The position numbers and the translations under genes are program-made. Source: Ectocarpus siliculosus (Eukaryota; Sar; Phaeophyceae; Ectocarpales; Ectocarpaceae). Taken from it: a stretch of DNA of 64,000 nt. A model generated the notes under the pieces. That model was not told the DNA's origin. It ran no database searches and saw only the letters and a list, made by a program, of their open reading frames with translations. The stretch lies in contig FN649737.1 of NCBI GenBank assembly GCA_000310025.1, positions 2,428,543 to 2,492,542 of the forward strand. Direction: 5' to 3'. Positions 44,150 to 56,600 of the stretch are shown one piece after another (position 1 is the stretch's first letter; the number at the start of each line of letters is the position of its first letter).

Positions 44150-46665
44150 ATGGTATCCTGTTGGGCCCTGGTCGTCCTGCTCATCGTCGCTCGCTTCGGT
44201 GGCGCCGGACCATTGGCTTCTATAGGTGAACTTGTCCAGAGCGGTCGTGAGGACCAGGGGGCGGGTTAATCCAGCATGACCCACAAGGAGGTATCCATGG
44301 CCGAGATACCTCCCCTTGTACCGATTTGTTTTACGATACTGCGGTACGCTACGGAATATTTTTCTTTTTATCAAAATGTGACGAGGGATTGCTCTTGGTC
44401 AAGTCGTCGGAATTTACGGAGGTGAACGTAGTGGAAAGTCTGCGACGCGACGCCCAATGCCAGGAAGAGGAAGTTTCTATTTCATTCATCCGTTGTTTGC
44501 CACTTTGTTGTCTGCAGTAGCTGAGTCTCCTGGCATTGCAGGCAGCAAGCATCCATGCTGCATCACATCCGGGGTGTTAGATGGCTCTCCCACTCTGGCA
44601 CCTTGTACCTTTTGTCTGACCTTCTCTGAAGCGCGATCATCAGCGGCAAGAGCCCTCCGCGTACCAATAATATCAGATGGCGATGACGACGGAGAATGTG
44701 AGGTCCTCTAAGTCTTCGTGTGATCGGTCCAGCGCCATCCAGGCAGCAATTGGCAGGTCCTCATGGTCAGACGCGTTTGCTGGACGTTTCCCACGTTTCG
44801 CTTGGATTGTGTTCGGTGGCACAATAGTACCATAGCATCGGTTTCGGTTGTGCGGGGGTGTTCGTCCACAAGCTGCATGATTGATGTTGCTTCTTCGTTT
44901 CGCCACCACCGCCGCAAGGGACAAACTGCGATCACCAGCTCATTTGTCGAAGAAGACTTCCTGTCTTTCTGCGTAGCATGGGGTGCTAGATCTCGTAGAC
45001 GCCTTGTTCAAGACTCTTGACCCGGCATTGTGCACAGTACGCAAGCCGGCAGGCATGTTAACAACGACAGGTTTTTACGGCTTGTAGGCTAGCCCCACAA
45101 ACAAAACCAAGCTCTCGTACTTCTGTGCGGTGTGTGGATCTTAAACCGGATGGTATTCGTCAACCCTAAGTGATATGCCCTTGTTGTCTTTGTGGAGACT
45201 GTAGTGCTTGATGTTTAGATGCTTGTTATCTCTCACACTCGGTTGGGGGGAAAGAGCAGGGAGTGCCACGCGCACGACAGCTGACAGCAGCTGGCGTGGG
45301 GGCTCCGCACAATCATTCTCTGGTCGTACTACCCAATGCATACCTATGTGCAGGGCACCTGAAACAGTCATCTCGTCTACAGATCCCACTCCATACGCAC
45401 TCACACGAACAGATGGTGCCATTGAACGGCACTCTCCCTCTCTTCCCGTAGCGTTCCCAACTGCATGTAGGTATGGTGGGGATGTCATTCGCCGACATAC
45501 AAGAAAGATGAGCCACGTGAAGTGATGATATTCCTGAGATTGCCGTGAATTTCTGTGAGAGAACGAATACCCGTGAGAGCAATGCCAAGGACGCGGGGTA
45601 TTTGCAGAGTATGATAGTAGTGGCACCCAGAGGTGTGCGCAATTGCCAGTGAGACCGCCCATGAACCCGATCAGGTTGTCTTCGATCTACCTGTACGAGG
45701 TGATTTTGCCTTGGCTCTGCTCCAGTTTGTCCTTCGCGACTGAATGGTTAACCCGTGTCTTCTCAGACCCGTGCAGATCGATACGAACACCGAAGCCATG
45801 ATTCGTTCTCTATACACCACACTTCTCATGTGTGGTCGCTGGCTGCTTCTGTTGCCTAAACCACCCCCCCCCTTTATCCCACTTACTCACTTGGTCAGCG
45901 TCCGACACGACGGTGGGCGTCATCCTTTTCTACGTGGCAACCGGCGTGTGTCTCTCACCGGTCGTCAGCCTCGGCCTTATGCTCTTGTGGTCGAAGTTGT
46001 TGAGTTGCGGCGAGCGCAACACAGCAGCTTCAAAAATCTAGCTTGTAGCTCACCGAACTCGATGATAGAAGGATCGTTTGGAAAATCGCGGACCGCTAGT
46101 CTGTAGTGTATCGAAAGGGCTACAACCTCAGCTACTAACATTGTACACAAGCAACCGCTGCGGACGGTTAATTTACGATGGTAGTTTCGTACTGGAGTTA
46201 GACTTTGGAAAACCGAGATATGCAGGCGTTTCCAGGCGTTTCCTGTCTTTTTGAAGAGGAAGTACTGCGATCCCCAGTGCGGCCTTGTTGAGGACTTGGT
46301 GCAAGCGCAGCTCTTCGGCAGAGTGTGCGAGGGAGATACAATAGAGGATGCTCTTTGAGCGTTCTCTTGCTGGTGATGGATCGGCGCCACCAGCTCTCAA
46401 GGGGTCTTCTTCCGCTGCAGCTCCTCCTCCTCCTCCTCCCCCTGATTTCAGTGGTCAGGACACAATTTCCGTGACCCCGGAAGCTCAGGCGTAGCCGGTG
46501 TCTGCTGCAACTTCCGCTCCTCCCCCATACAGGAGTTCGGTCCGCCACCAGTATCCCGCGCTGAGGTAGGTAAAGGGGGTTGGTTACACGGTCGAGGTGG
46601 AGTTGCGATTGTTTCCGCAGCGTGCCTGCGTGTTGTAGTCTATGCTTGTTTGTGCATGACCAGTG
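44150..46665 (+). pseudogene. Decayed copy of the surface-protein gene
   Basis: Keeps the signal-peptide exon (44150-44246, MVSCWALVVLLIVARFGG, same phase 1 donor), one acidic microexon (44677-44697), a hydrophobic segment at about 45908-45990 that matches the transmembrane exon, and a poly-Pro tail segment (about 46390-46492, ending in TAG). The Cys-containing exon and the 37952 exon are gone, and an inverted-repeat fragment interrupts the segment just after the transmembrane region. Loss of these parts makes a functional product unlikely, although a short secreted product from the first exon cannot be excluded. Confidence 0.7.
46022..46285. mobile_element. Single arm of the fold-back element
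   Basis: About 264 bp closely matching the right arm of the 18219-18943 element in the same orientation, including GCTTCAAAAATCTAGC, CGGACGGTTAATTTAC and GTACTGCGATCCCCAGTGCG. Only one arm is present, and the TTAA found in the complete element is not kept. Confidence 0.8.
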
Positions 46666-46767
46666 TATGTTTCGCAGCAAGGGACCTCTTCTTAGCCGAG
46701 TTGATGTTTTGAGTACAGAACCCGATAAGCTACGGGGTGTCGGGTTGCGTCAAAATCTGCCTTGAGA

Positions 46768-49209
46768 TTTTTTTTTTTTTTTCTTAATATGACACAACGA
46801 ATCCATCTCTATCAAAGAGTCTGAGACAGATTAGCAATGAATTCATAGCGTCAGAAAGTACCTGTGTCTACGGTTTCCCAGACAGCATATAGGGACATCT
46901 CCCCTGCGGGTAACAGGCTCAACAAGACAGTTTGGTAGCTGTCTTGTATGTCTCATATATGTTATGTTGGAAAGGTGTAGAAGAGATAAATGTGTTAGGT
47001 ACTGGTCGGGCATTTTGTGTGTGGCACCCTTCCTTGTTGTAGTCGTAGGGCATGTAATCTCCCTCAGTTTTCAAACGTATATTCGGGTTGTATATTAATA
47101 TGTGCGGACACATCTCGGATCATGTGCGGACACACGGGAGTGGTGTCACCATTTTCTTACCTTTTTGTGTAATTTCGTGTCGTTTAATGTGCAAATGGCG
47201 CGGGAGAACATTCTTTCATCATTGCCTCCTGACGTGGTCGCCGATAGAGGCGTGTGGTTGAGGTTTCATTACCGACATGTGGGTGTGTGTTAAATGCAGT
47301 GGGTATGGTTACCTATCTCGCCCGTGTGTAGGCAGAAGGTATGGCTACCTCTCCCATTAGTAGGGAGCGTGGACCACAAGTAAAGACAGGGTCCATCATC
47401 ATTTCATGTATGTTACAACATCATTTGTATTTGGCATGAGAGGAATAATAAGAGGTTGTTCTAGTTTGTAAGGAATTTGGCGGTGCATGGGCACGAGGAG
47501 TACTCCCTGTGTCCGTGTTGTACCCAGGTCTTGTCGCATCATCAGTTGTCGCATCAGTTGGCAGCATGTGTCTAGACGTGGAATGGCGGCGACAGGTGAA
47601 GCGCGGCGAGAGGTGAAGGCAGCTGCAGTATGTTATGCATGGTGGCATGTTGGGCTTGTACATAGCGTAGTCCATCCTTCGACAACACACAAAGGAGTTT
47701 GTTCGTACCTGTGGGGATTTTTCGGAGTCCTGGGTCAGCCAAAAGCAGCAGCAAGGAGCAAACGCAGTGCAGTATGCTACTACAGCTTTCTTTGCAGTCC
47801 GTCCTCCTCAAGTCCTATCGGAGATGATTAGTATCGCACAACGGCTGGATCCGAAATGCCGGCTAGCTCCGCAATCCAAGAGAGGTGGGTGGCTGAGCTA
47901 AAAACGGAATGACTGCATGCGTGCCCCTCTCAGCAGATTGATGTGACTGGCTGGCTCTTTGAAGTGCAGATTTCAGCGGAGTTTGTCGGAATTCCCAGTT
48001 TTTCCGTTGCTACCTGGGTGTATGGGAGTTTTTCATGAAAGGTGTACAGAAATCGATTATCCTAATCGCAAGGGACACGTTTCATTTTCAGTGTTCCCCC
48101 TTGCGGTTTCGACGGTCAAATATGCTGTTGCCCACAGATTTTCGCATCGCTATAAGCTATCAAGCTCCTACTGAAGTATGTGTGTGCAGTTTTGGTAGCG
48201 CAAAAAGCAAATTGAACGGGAATTTTACGTCATTAATTACATACCAGCGAGCTTATTGATCATATAGACATTACACAACATAACACCATTTCAGGAATTG
48301 CTGAACAAAAGAATGAAACACTTCCTAATAAAAGCGAAACATAATCAAAACAAAAACAACACATGATAGCACGTAAGCTAATCTAACAAGAAGTCGTTCG
48401 TATCTTTTCATCCACCAAAAACTTATGTTGTCGGTCAATGGTCGTCTGTTTCACCATCTCCAACTCTCCGTGTACTGTCCTATACCCCGGTCCTTCAAGT
48501 TCTGCTTTGGCTAACCTATAATATAGAACGCCTTACATGTGATACAAATGCAGTTGGCCGCTTTGTCGAGTCTCATAAACACCACCTTCTTGTGCAATTG
48601 GTGAAAGGATGTCCTAGCTGCAGCAAAATCTATGTGGTTCGTAAGAGGCTTAAAAACTTCCTTGTCCGCGTCAGTCACTGCTGTTTGTTCTATCGCGTCG
48701 TACAAAGCATCTTCCCAGTCCTCACTGTCACCGCGTGGTACTTTGAGTTCATGACATAAGTCGCCAACGTACGATTCTGTGGCATCTATGAGCGATTTAA
48801 AGAAAGACAAATCATTCAAGGCCTCCGCGTTTTCTGCTCTAAAACCAGCTTGCAGGTTTAGCACAGCTGCAGCGTTGGCATCCTATGCACCAGCAGGGAT
48901 ATTCCCTCTGTCTTTTGCAGTGGCTAACCAGATGTCTCGTCTTCTCCACAGCGAGTAGAGTTGTGGGTGGTTGCTTTCCGACGCCTGTTTCGATCGCTCG
49001 TAAACCAAGCGCATTTTCCCGACCTTAGTGTTCGGGTCCCATGCGTGATTTGGTCGAGGTCTTTTTCTACCTCTACCTCGGTGTTTCCTCATGGCATTGG
49101 TTTCAGTATCGTCGATAACAAAAACTTGGTACAATTTGACTTCACCGAGTGAAGTACCAGTAGCCTTCCTCGCACACAGAGTCCAGGCGGTGGTCCAGTA
49201 GATGTGTGT
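46768..49209. mobile_element. Insertion of about 2.4 kb in copy B
   Basis: Copy A sequence around 40.25-40.33 kb continues in copy B at 46.70-46.77 kb and resumes near 49.21 kb. The inserted DNA is richer in A+T than its surroundings, starts after a T homopolymer, contains the segment related to the atpA intron (46780-46925) and carries the minus-strand reading-frame relic at 48511-49134. No clear terminal repeats were seen. Confidence 0.6.
48511..49134 (-). pseudogene. Retroelement-like coding relic split by one stop
   Basis: One minus-strand frame stays open from 49134 to 48511 except for a single TAG at about 48883-48885. It reads roughly 200 codons with an Arg/Lys-rich start (RKHRGRGRKRPRPNHAW) and an acidic/helical middle. 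It ends in MRLDKAANCICITCKAFYI, which resembles the DKA..(V/I)..CK..Y motif near the start of the reverse-transcriptase region in some retroelement polyproteins. That match is from memory and covers one motif only. No RT catalytic motif is present, so this is at most a truncated fragment. Confidence 0.4.
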
Positions 49210-49640
49210 TTTTGCACGGAGTGCCCACGAGTCCCCTCGTTCGGTGCGTTCAGGAGTTTGATGAGAGTGTACGGAGCATTTTTGGTATGTATGCGTTTTC
49301 TATTCATGATTCCGGACAATATGTGATGACCCTCACGGACGAATGATGGATGTCGACCAGGTTGCCCAAAGCTCGATCGACGGGGAGTCTTTGTTTCTCA
49401 CGACAGGGTCAGGTCGTCGGCGTGTTCGCTTTGTTCATTCCTTCCGAAGGTTGCAGGATACCCCACAGGGCTGTTCATTCCACCTGTTGCTTGCCTCTGG
49501 ACGCGGACTTTGGGTTGCATCGTCTCTTCAAAACCTTACGGGCGCCGGTGTACTGGCTCCCGTGGGGATGACTTGGCAGGGATCCTTTGGCGAGAACCTT
49601 TCGAGTTAGTTTGTGAACCGGTTAGACCCTTGGGTACTGT

Positions 49641-50741
49641 GTGCTGGCCAAAATGTGCAGGTTGTTTTACATGACGTTGTATTAATTCAGCGAGGGAAGA
49701 GGCGTATCTGGGTGGATGCTGTAGCTGATCCGCCATGCGTTGGCCGACGATTGTAAACAACGTGGCCCCATTCTCAGACGTTTCTCGGCAGACACCTGTC
49801 GGTTTGGGCCGAACGGCGCCTTGCGCAACAGCTGAGGGCCATGGGAGCACATCGCAGGTGGATTCGTGCCCATTGGAGGTGGTTTCGAAACATTTCGAGC
49901 GGTGTCGTAGACAAGCCTCATCTACGACTTGACACTGCGGAACGGCCACATTCTTGGGCGTGCGTCGGCAACCACACAAGTCGGTTTGGGCCGAACGGTT
50001 GCTTGCGTAACAGCTAGGGCCGGTGGAAACACAAACTTCTAGACTTTTCGGCAGTCCGTCCTGTGGACGTGGCCAGCCCGCCGGTCTGCACCTGGAAACT
50101 ATTTCACCAACAAAAAAGCCGGTGAAACGCGCAACTCGGACGTTTCAGCCTGCTGCTGCCACATCGAAAAACGCACATAGATATTCTACATCTCCCCCAG
50201 TCTCACATGCCAGTGCACGACCAAAGCCGGCATGAACTTCGCTAAACTTGGGGACTTACGAACTGCGGAGAAGAGATTTTCGGCAAAAAACAAGAAACAG
50301 GTGAGAACTAGAGTAGTTTGCCACGCGCGTTACTGTATCATACATCGTTGGCACGTCTACTCTATCCGGGTTGGTTTGGGTAGCAAGTCTTCCTGACGGT
50401 CCATGCCGCTCCAAGAAAACCGGGCCCAATAGAAGGGCATCGCGCTAACTACGAAAAGCCATTATGGCGGTTGTTATCCACAAGCTGCTCAATTTCAGAG
50501 CTGCTCGCATGGTACCAAAACATTGGTACAACAATTTGCAGTAGACTTATTGCGACCAGAACAACATCGTCACGTACTCTGTATACTTCATTGAGTCGCC
50601 TAGTCAAGCGCAGGCAGCGTCCTTAAAAACTAGCCAACTCTCAAGGTCACACGACTATCAACTGCGGAAGTTATCGCTCCGAACTCGGGGCGATACTGTT
50701 TTCCCATACATTCAGCTCTTACACTCGAACCTAGAGTTTCT
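49641..50741. other. Intergenic, nothing recognised
   Basis: Flank between copy B and the end of the coiled-coil gene. No conserved frame or repeat was recognised; the 3' UTR of the minus-strand gene should occupy its right end. Confidence 0.5.
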
Positions 50742-53664
50742 TCAAGCATGGCTGTTGCTTCGAACACGGCCGCCGCCCCCCTTGGCCCCGTGCCTCGAGC
50801 TTATCGTCACCGAAAGCGTCCTTTGCCCTTCCTGAGGCGGCGACCGGTGGTGCGAAGAGCCCCCCCCCGCCCCACGGGGACCGTCACGGCGCCCCCCTCC
50901 CTGCGGTCTGAGGTCGCCGGTATCCCAGCCTCTCCTCGCGCCGACATCGGACGCCGTCTCAGAGACGGGGGCCGCATGTTTGAAGGGGGGGGCGCTATTG
51001 AAGGGAGCCCCGTTGTTGGAGGGGGGCCCGTGTTTCCGCACGCGCGACGAGCGGCACTCGGCGACGGCCGCGCGAAGCTTCCGCCGGTAGGCCCTCTCGC
51101 GCTCCTCCAGGCGGCCCCCGACCATGCCCTCTAGCTCCCAGACCCGGCCCCGCAACGCCTCCAGCTCTCTCTTGTACCGCTTCTCCGTGTCCTGCGTGTG
51201 GGAGGTTGGACACAAAGAACAATCGGTCCCGCCCGTCCGCCGCACGTGACACATGATGTATGTGTGTGTGTGTTTTTCAGTATCGACCGCGCTAACCGAC
51301 TTACCAATGAAAAGACGTCAGTCTCAGCGCGGCCAACAACAGAATATGCTTCTAAAAGGCCGTGTGTTAATATTTTCTTCCGTTTGGTGCATGGTATCTC
51401 TGACACCGGGAAGAAGAAGAAAACCAGACCGCAAAAAATCGCCCCCCTGGCGTAGACGTGCTTATTACTGTCTCTGGAAGTGGAAGCACCAGAAAATAAA
51501 TTAAGTCATACGTAGCTGTCATCCGTACGCAAGGAAGGAAGCACAACATGCCGAACACCCTTATCGGGATGCAGCGCACCCTTCATGCGACTCGCCGAAT
51601 ATCTCACGGTGCTTTGCGCTTGGTGATGTCAGAGCCTGGTCCGGTGAAAACCCGGCGTGCTCCGTCTCGGCTTTGTAGGTGTGCGAGGTCAATGGTCTAA
51701 CGACTACGGCATGCACGACTATGAGTACACCCCCCCCCCAGTGTAGATATTCCTTTGCGTAAAAAGTGTCCCACGAGCACCCGCACGGGATAGATACCAG
51801 CTGGCTCTTTCCTCCTCATTCGCGCGCGCAGATGGAAGACGTGCAATCCCAACCGTGTAGCATCCACATTCCTAAATCTCGCTGGAACCAACCTCTTCCA
51901 CCGTTCTTGCGCGTACATGCCCGCGACACACGGATTCGATTTCAAGGCCTCAGCGGATGCCTGCCCACGCAGACTCTCCTCACCGTCAGACCCGGATCGG
52001 CGTCGTCCGCGCCTCCCGTCTCCGGCTCTCCGTGCCCGATCTCGCCCCCGCTACCGCCGCCGCCGCCGCCGCCGGCATCCGCGCTGACACGTAGCACGGC
52101 CGCAAGGTCGTCGCCTCCACCCCCACCGTCTCCGACAGTCCAGGCCGGGGCGGCGGCGGCGGCGGCGGCAACTCCCAGAAACGATGGAGGAGACAATCCA
52201 ACGATAGGGGCTGCTGCTATACTTTCCGCACCGGCGTTGGCTTCTCGGCGGCGGCGGCGGCGGCGGCCCCCGCTTCTTGGGGTCCCGCTCTCCCCGGGAG
52301 CACTGGCGATCTCGCCGCCGTGTTGCTGGTGAAGATACCTTCCACCACCGCCACCGCCACCGTCGTACGATAAGCCGGAGCTATTGCTGCCATCGCCGTT
52401 GCTGTCGCCAGTGACCGGCATCCCGGTCTTCTTCGGCACCGGCCGGGGGGGCGGCGCGACGTACCACCGACCAGGGTCCCCGCGGACCGGAGATGGCGAC
52501 GGTGACATGGCCTCCTCTAGGCGGTGGCTCTCTTCCGTGGCCCCCCTCAAGGCTTCGGTTCTAGCGGCCGCCGCCGAGCGAATCGCCGCTACCACTGCCC
52601 CCGCCGCCCCCGCCGCCGGCTGCGTCGAAGCCTCCCGCTGTCGATTTCGTGCGGGTACCGACGCCGAGGCTGTTATCGATGGCGGTGACGTGGAACCCGA
52701 GTCGCCGTGACCGCCCCCGCCGCCGCCGCTGACAGCATCAACGGCGGTGTGGCGACCAAAGTCGCCGCGGCGGTGTTGAGAGTCCAGCAGCCGCAGCGCC
52801 TCGAGGGCCTCCGCGTCTCTCGCCGCCAGCTCGGCTTCGAGCTGGCGTTCGTGTTCGGCGCGTTGCGCGTCCAGGGCCGCGCGCAGTGCCTCCTGCTCTC
52901 GTTCGGTGTGTTCATACACACGGTGGTCGGTCGGGTGTGCCCGGGGGAAGCACACAGCGCAAGAAAGGGGAAAACCGGGGTACAGTAGGATGAAAAAGAG
53001 TTTGGTTTGGAGGGAGGGGACGACCAAACGAAGCGGAAAGTACGCGTGACACGGTGTGAGAAAAGAACAAAGATGAGGCACGCAAGCAGCGTCACTTTTT
53101 TCGAGTAAACCCGAGCAAATCTTCCTTCAGCCCAGGCGACACACGACGTCCCGACCAACGGCCGTGGTAGGAAGAACAACGAGGCCTGCTGTAACAGTAT
53201 CAAGACCGCCGTCAATCTGTTGCCAAGTCGTTTCATACCTCATGTTCCGCCGGCGAGATCCTTGCACCATCGCTCCTCTGCTGCGCGGGGGATGCCGCCT
53301 CGTCCGAACCTCTTCGCTCGTCAGGAGATCGGCCCCGGGATCGATCTGGAGACCGTTCCCTGGAACGCTCCTCGCAACGAGCGCGGCCCGCGGCCGCTGC
53401 ATCCCTAGACACCAGAGCTAGGGCCAGCTTGCCTGACAATGAATGTACACGGTGAGTTAGGGCTTGCCTCCAGTTGATATAAGGAATAGCAGTGTTGCCT
53501 GCTGTTGCAAGGCTGATGCAGGAGAGTTGCCTGAGGATGTTTTGAGCTCGGTTTGTGCTTATCGAAAATTGAGCGCGCGCGGGACAGCGAGTCTTCCACG
53601 AGGGCACAAAAGCGGCAGCAGGCAAAGAATAAATATACCACAAGTCGACCACAACACCACCACC

Positions 53665-53698
<34 letters not shown>

Positions 53699-56600
53699 TT
53701 ACAAGTAACCATCGCATTCTAGAAGCCTGCTGCATCCACGTCAGACAGGACCGACACGCCAGAGTGTCCAGCAAACCGACCCCCCCTATCTCCCACACCT
53801 TGATAGACGCGCTCTGCCCGTGCCAATGCCTCCTTCGTCCTCCTTTCGGCTTCCTCCGCAGCCCGCTCGGCCGCCGCTTCGAACGCCTCTCTGAGAGCGT
53901 CGGCGTTTTCCTCCGCCTTGTTCCACATGGCCTTAGTGACGGACGAGTTGTTCGAGAAGGGAGAAAAGGGCTAGGTGGGCGTACCACAGACAGCAAGCAC
54001 CGCAGGGTTCACAACAGAGAGAATCACCCGTCCTTGAAACATGACAAGGACCTGAAAAATACGCCAAGAAAGCACTGCCCCCATAACGTGACAACGAGCA
54101 CCGAAAAAAACACAAGAAGGATTCCTCCTCTCATAACATGACCACACACAGGGACCCCAAACGCATGAAAGAAAAAATACCGCCAAAGCAACATGACAGC
54201 ACCTGCCCGCACGAAACAAAAAAAAGGGAAAGACATGTCCCAATGACATGACAACACAAGGGACCAAGCCCACGGAAATAACAAGAAAATCCCATTACGA
54301 AGATGACGAATCAAGGGCCGGCGACCTACACAACAAGCACCCCCCATGAGAGGTTCGCAAACAGCAACCTAAAACAAGCAAAGCCTCGCGGAAACAGACG
54401 GTGTGATGGTAGCGTCACGCACGCCATGGCCTGGCGCCAAGCACGGTCGCTTACGAGCGGTAGCGGAAAAAAAGAGAGGGAGAGAGAGAGAGAGGCGGGA
54501 GCCAACCATTGCAAGACACAAGAAACTCGAGAAACAACAACAACAACCAAGGACCGCCTCCGCGAACAACTTGGCGAGTGAGCATCCCTCTCCCTTCAGT
54601 GTTCGTTGCGCACCGCCATTTCGGGGTGGGGGTGCACTCACTACATAGTCGTTGGACCATAGACCTCGCATTCCGGGACGGCGGGGCGATATGTCCGGTC
54701 TTTCTATTATATGGTTCCTAATATAAACACAATCCATGTGTGTTTCACAACGAATACATCTCGAGGGGGGATGGGAAGTGGGACAATATCCCACACAGCG
54801 GTATGAGTGATCCTCTGGAGAGGGCTCACGAGAGCGCAGCAGTATCATCAAGGGGGTGATAAACGCAGACTCACAGCTAACTGCCAGCTGCCGTGTGACG
54901 TTTCCCAAGCTCAACAAATCACGAATTACTGACTCGAACAGCCCAGAAAACCTCAAACAACGAACGTTACCAATCTGAATACAGTCTTACAGCCCAAATA
55001 AAATTCTTCACATTCTCGAGAAAGATAAAAAAACTTACGAAAAGAAAAAAATATATATCAAATCTGTATACAGATCTATGCACTCTTACGGCCCAAAGAA
55101 AACTATTCAGAAATATCTACGGATCAGTTCACACTCTTGATACCTCCTTCACGCGAGCAACCTCCCCGAGGGCGGCGTCGCTCCTCTGCAGGGCGGCGCT
55201 CAGGACCCCCGACTGCTGCCGCTCCATCTCCTCGAGGGCCTTCACCAGGCTGCCCGCATTCTCGCTCTCCGCTTGCTGCCGACGCTGGCGGTCCAACGCC
55301 TCCAACCTCCTCACCTTTTTTTTTTCGACATCGGGGGGGGGGAAAGTACACCCCATTCGTCATGGCCTCAAGCGAAAAAAAAAAAAAAAACAGCGAGCTT
55401 CGACGTCCTCTACCATGCCGATGCAGCTTTGAGACCATCCAGCCTCCTAATCGAAGAAATCGAACCCCGAACACCCGCAAAGATCCAAGTGTTGAGCGTG
55501 GTGGAGCTGATAATAAACGTCCTACAAAAATATTTGCACCTTGCACACCCCGAGAAAGATAAGTCGCGACAATGGCCGCAACACGGGAATCTGAATCACA
55601 CTTGGTTTATGATGGTAAAAATCTTGAAGAGCTGGTACAACGCAGAGTGTCATGGTACATAAATACTCCCCATTTCCGTCGCTCCCCACCCCAAAGGCAA
55701 CCACTGAGCGATTTCTCGTGGCTTTGTTCTGCGGCACAAACAATACCGTTGGGAAAATCTGGGTGTGGCGTCAAAGTTTGCTTCCTGATTGGATTGAGCA
55801 CAAATGGTCCGGGGGGAACTGCTTGTGCGCATGTAGCTGTTGGACGAAAAAAACACGCTTCGGTCTCTTTCGTTGCCTTCCAAACGGTCCGCGGTGTCCA
55901 ACGGCACGACATGTGACGAACAAAACTCTGCGGAATGAAAAACAGCCCAACCAACCCTGGGCTGCGAGTCAGCGTCACGTGTTTCGAAACAAGAATATAA
56001 AAACAATAACAGGTCGAGCACAAACGTGCTGCCTGCACAGTTGGAGAAAAAAAGGGAAAACTAACTTCGGCATCAGCAGCGAGTTCACAACTCGCACCTC
56101 ACACGACCAACACCGCTGCTGCCGTGCACTCCCGACTGAAACCCCATGCACCATCCACCCACTCGCCTTAGGGTTAGCACTAGGGTTAGGCCTAGGGTTA
56201 GTAACTCGCCTTATCCGCCGCTTCCTCGCGAACCGCAACCTCCACCAGCTGCGCCGCCCTCGCCGCCCTCTCCCACTGCGCCAGCTCCTCCCGGTGCCGC
56301 TCCTCGCCCCTGGCGGAGTTCGATCTCAGGGCGGCGTTCTCGTCGGAGAGAAGGGAAGATCTCCGACGGAGATCCTCGGCCTCGTCGGCGGCCGCACGCG
56401 CGCGATCAGCCTCCGCGGCCAAGTTGGCCTGGGTGCCGCGCAGGGTCTCCAGGAGGGACGCGGAGTGGCCCCGGAGGCGTTCGAGCTGCCACACGCGGGT
56501 AGCGAGGGAACGGGAAACAAACGGCGGGGGGGGAGGGCGGCGGTCGTATTCTTGTTTTGCATACCTTAGATGTTGGAGCATTGACCACGAGAAGATGGAT

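Larger units (their letters stand above)
41510..49640. repeat. Segmental duplication, copy B (decayed)
   Basis: Direct-orientation partner of 31230-40690. Relative to copy A it lacks about 2.3 kb that holds exons of the surface-protein gene, lacks nearly all of the palindrome array, carries half of a fold-back element at 46022-46285 and is split by about 2.4 kb of unrelated sequence (46768-49209). Confidence 0.88.

Noticed and set aside
51942-53081. A stand-alone Gly-rich gene of 379 codons on the minus strand
   Set aside because: The frame's start lies in intron sequence, and a GTGAGG donor at 51983 joins it in phase 0 to the final exon at 51191, so it is one exon of the coiled-coil gene.
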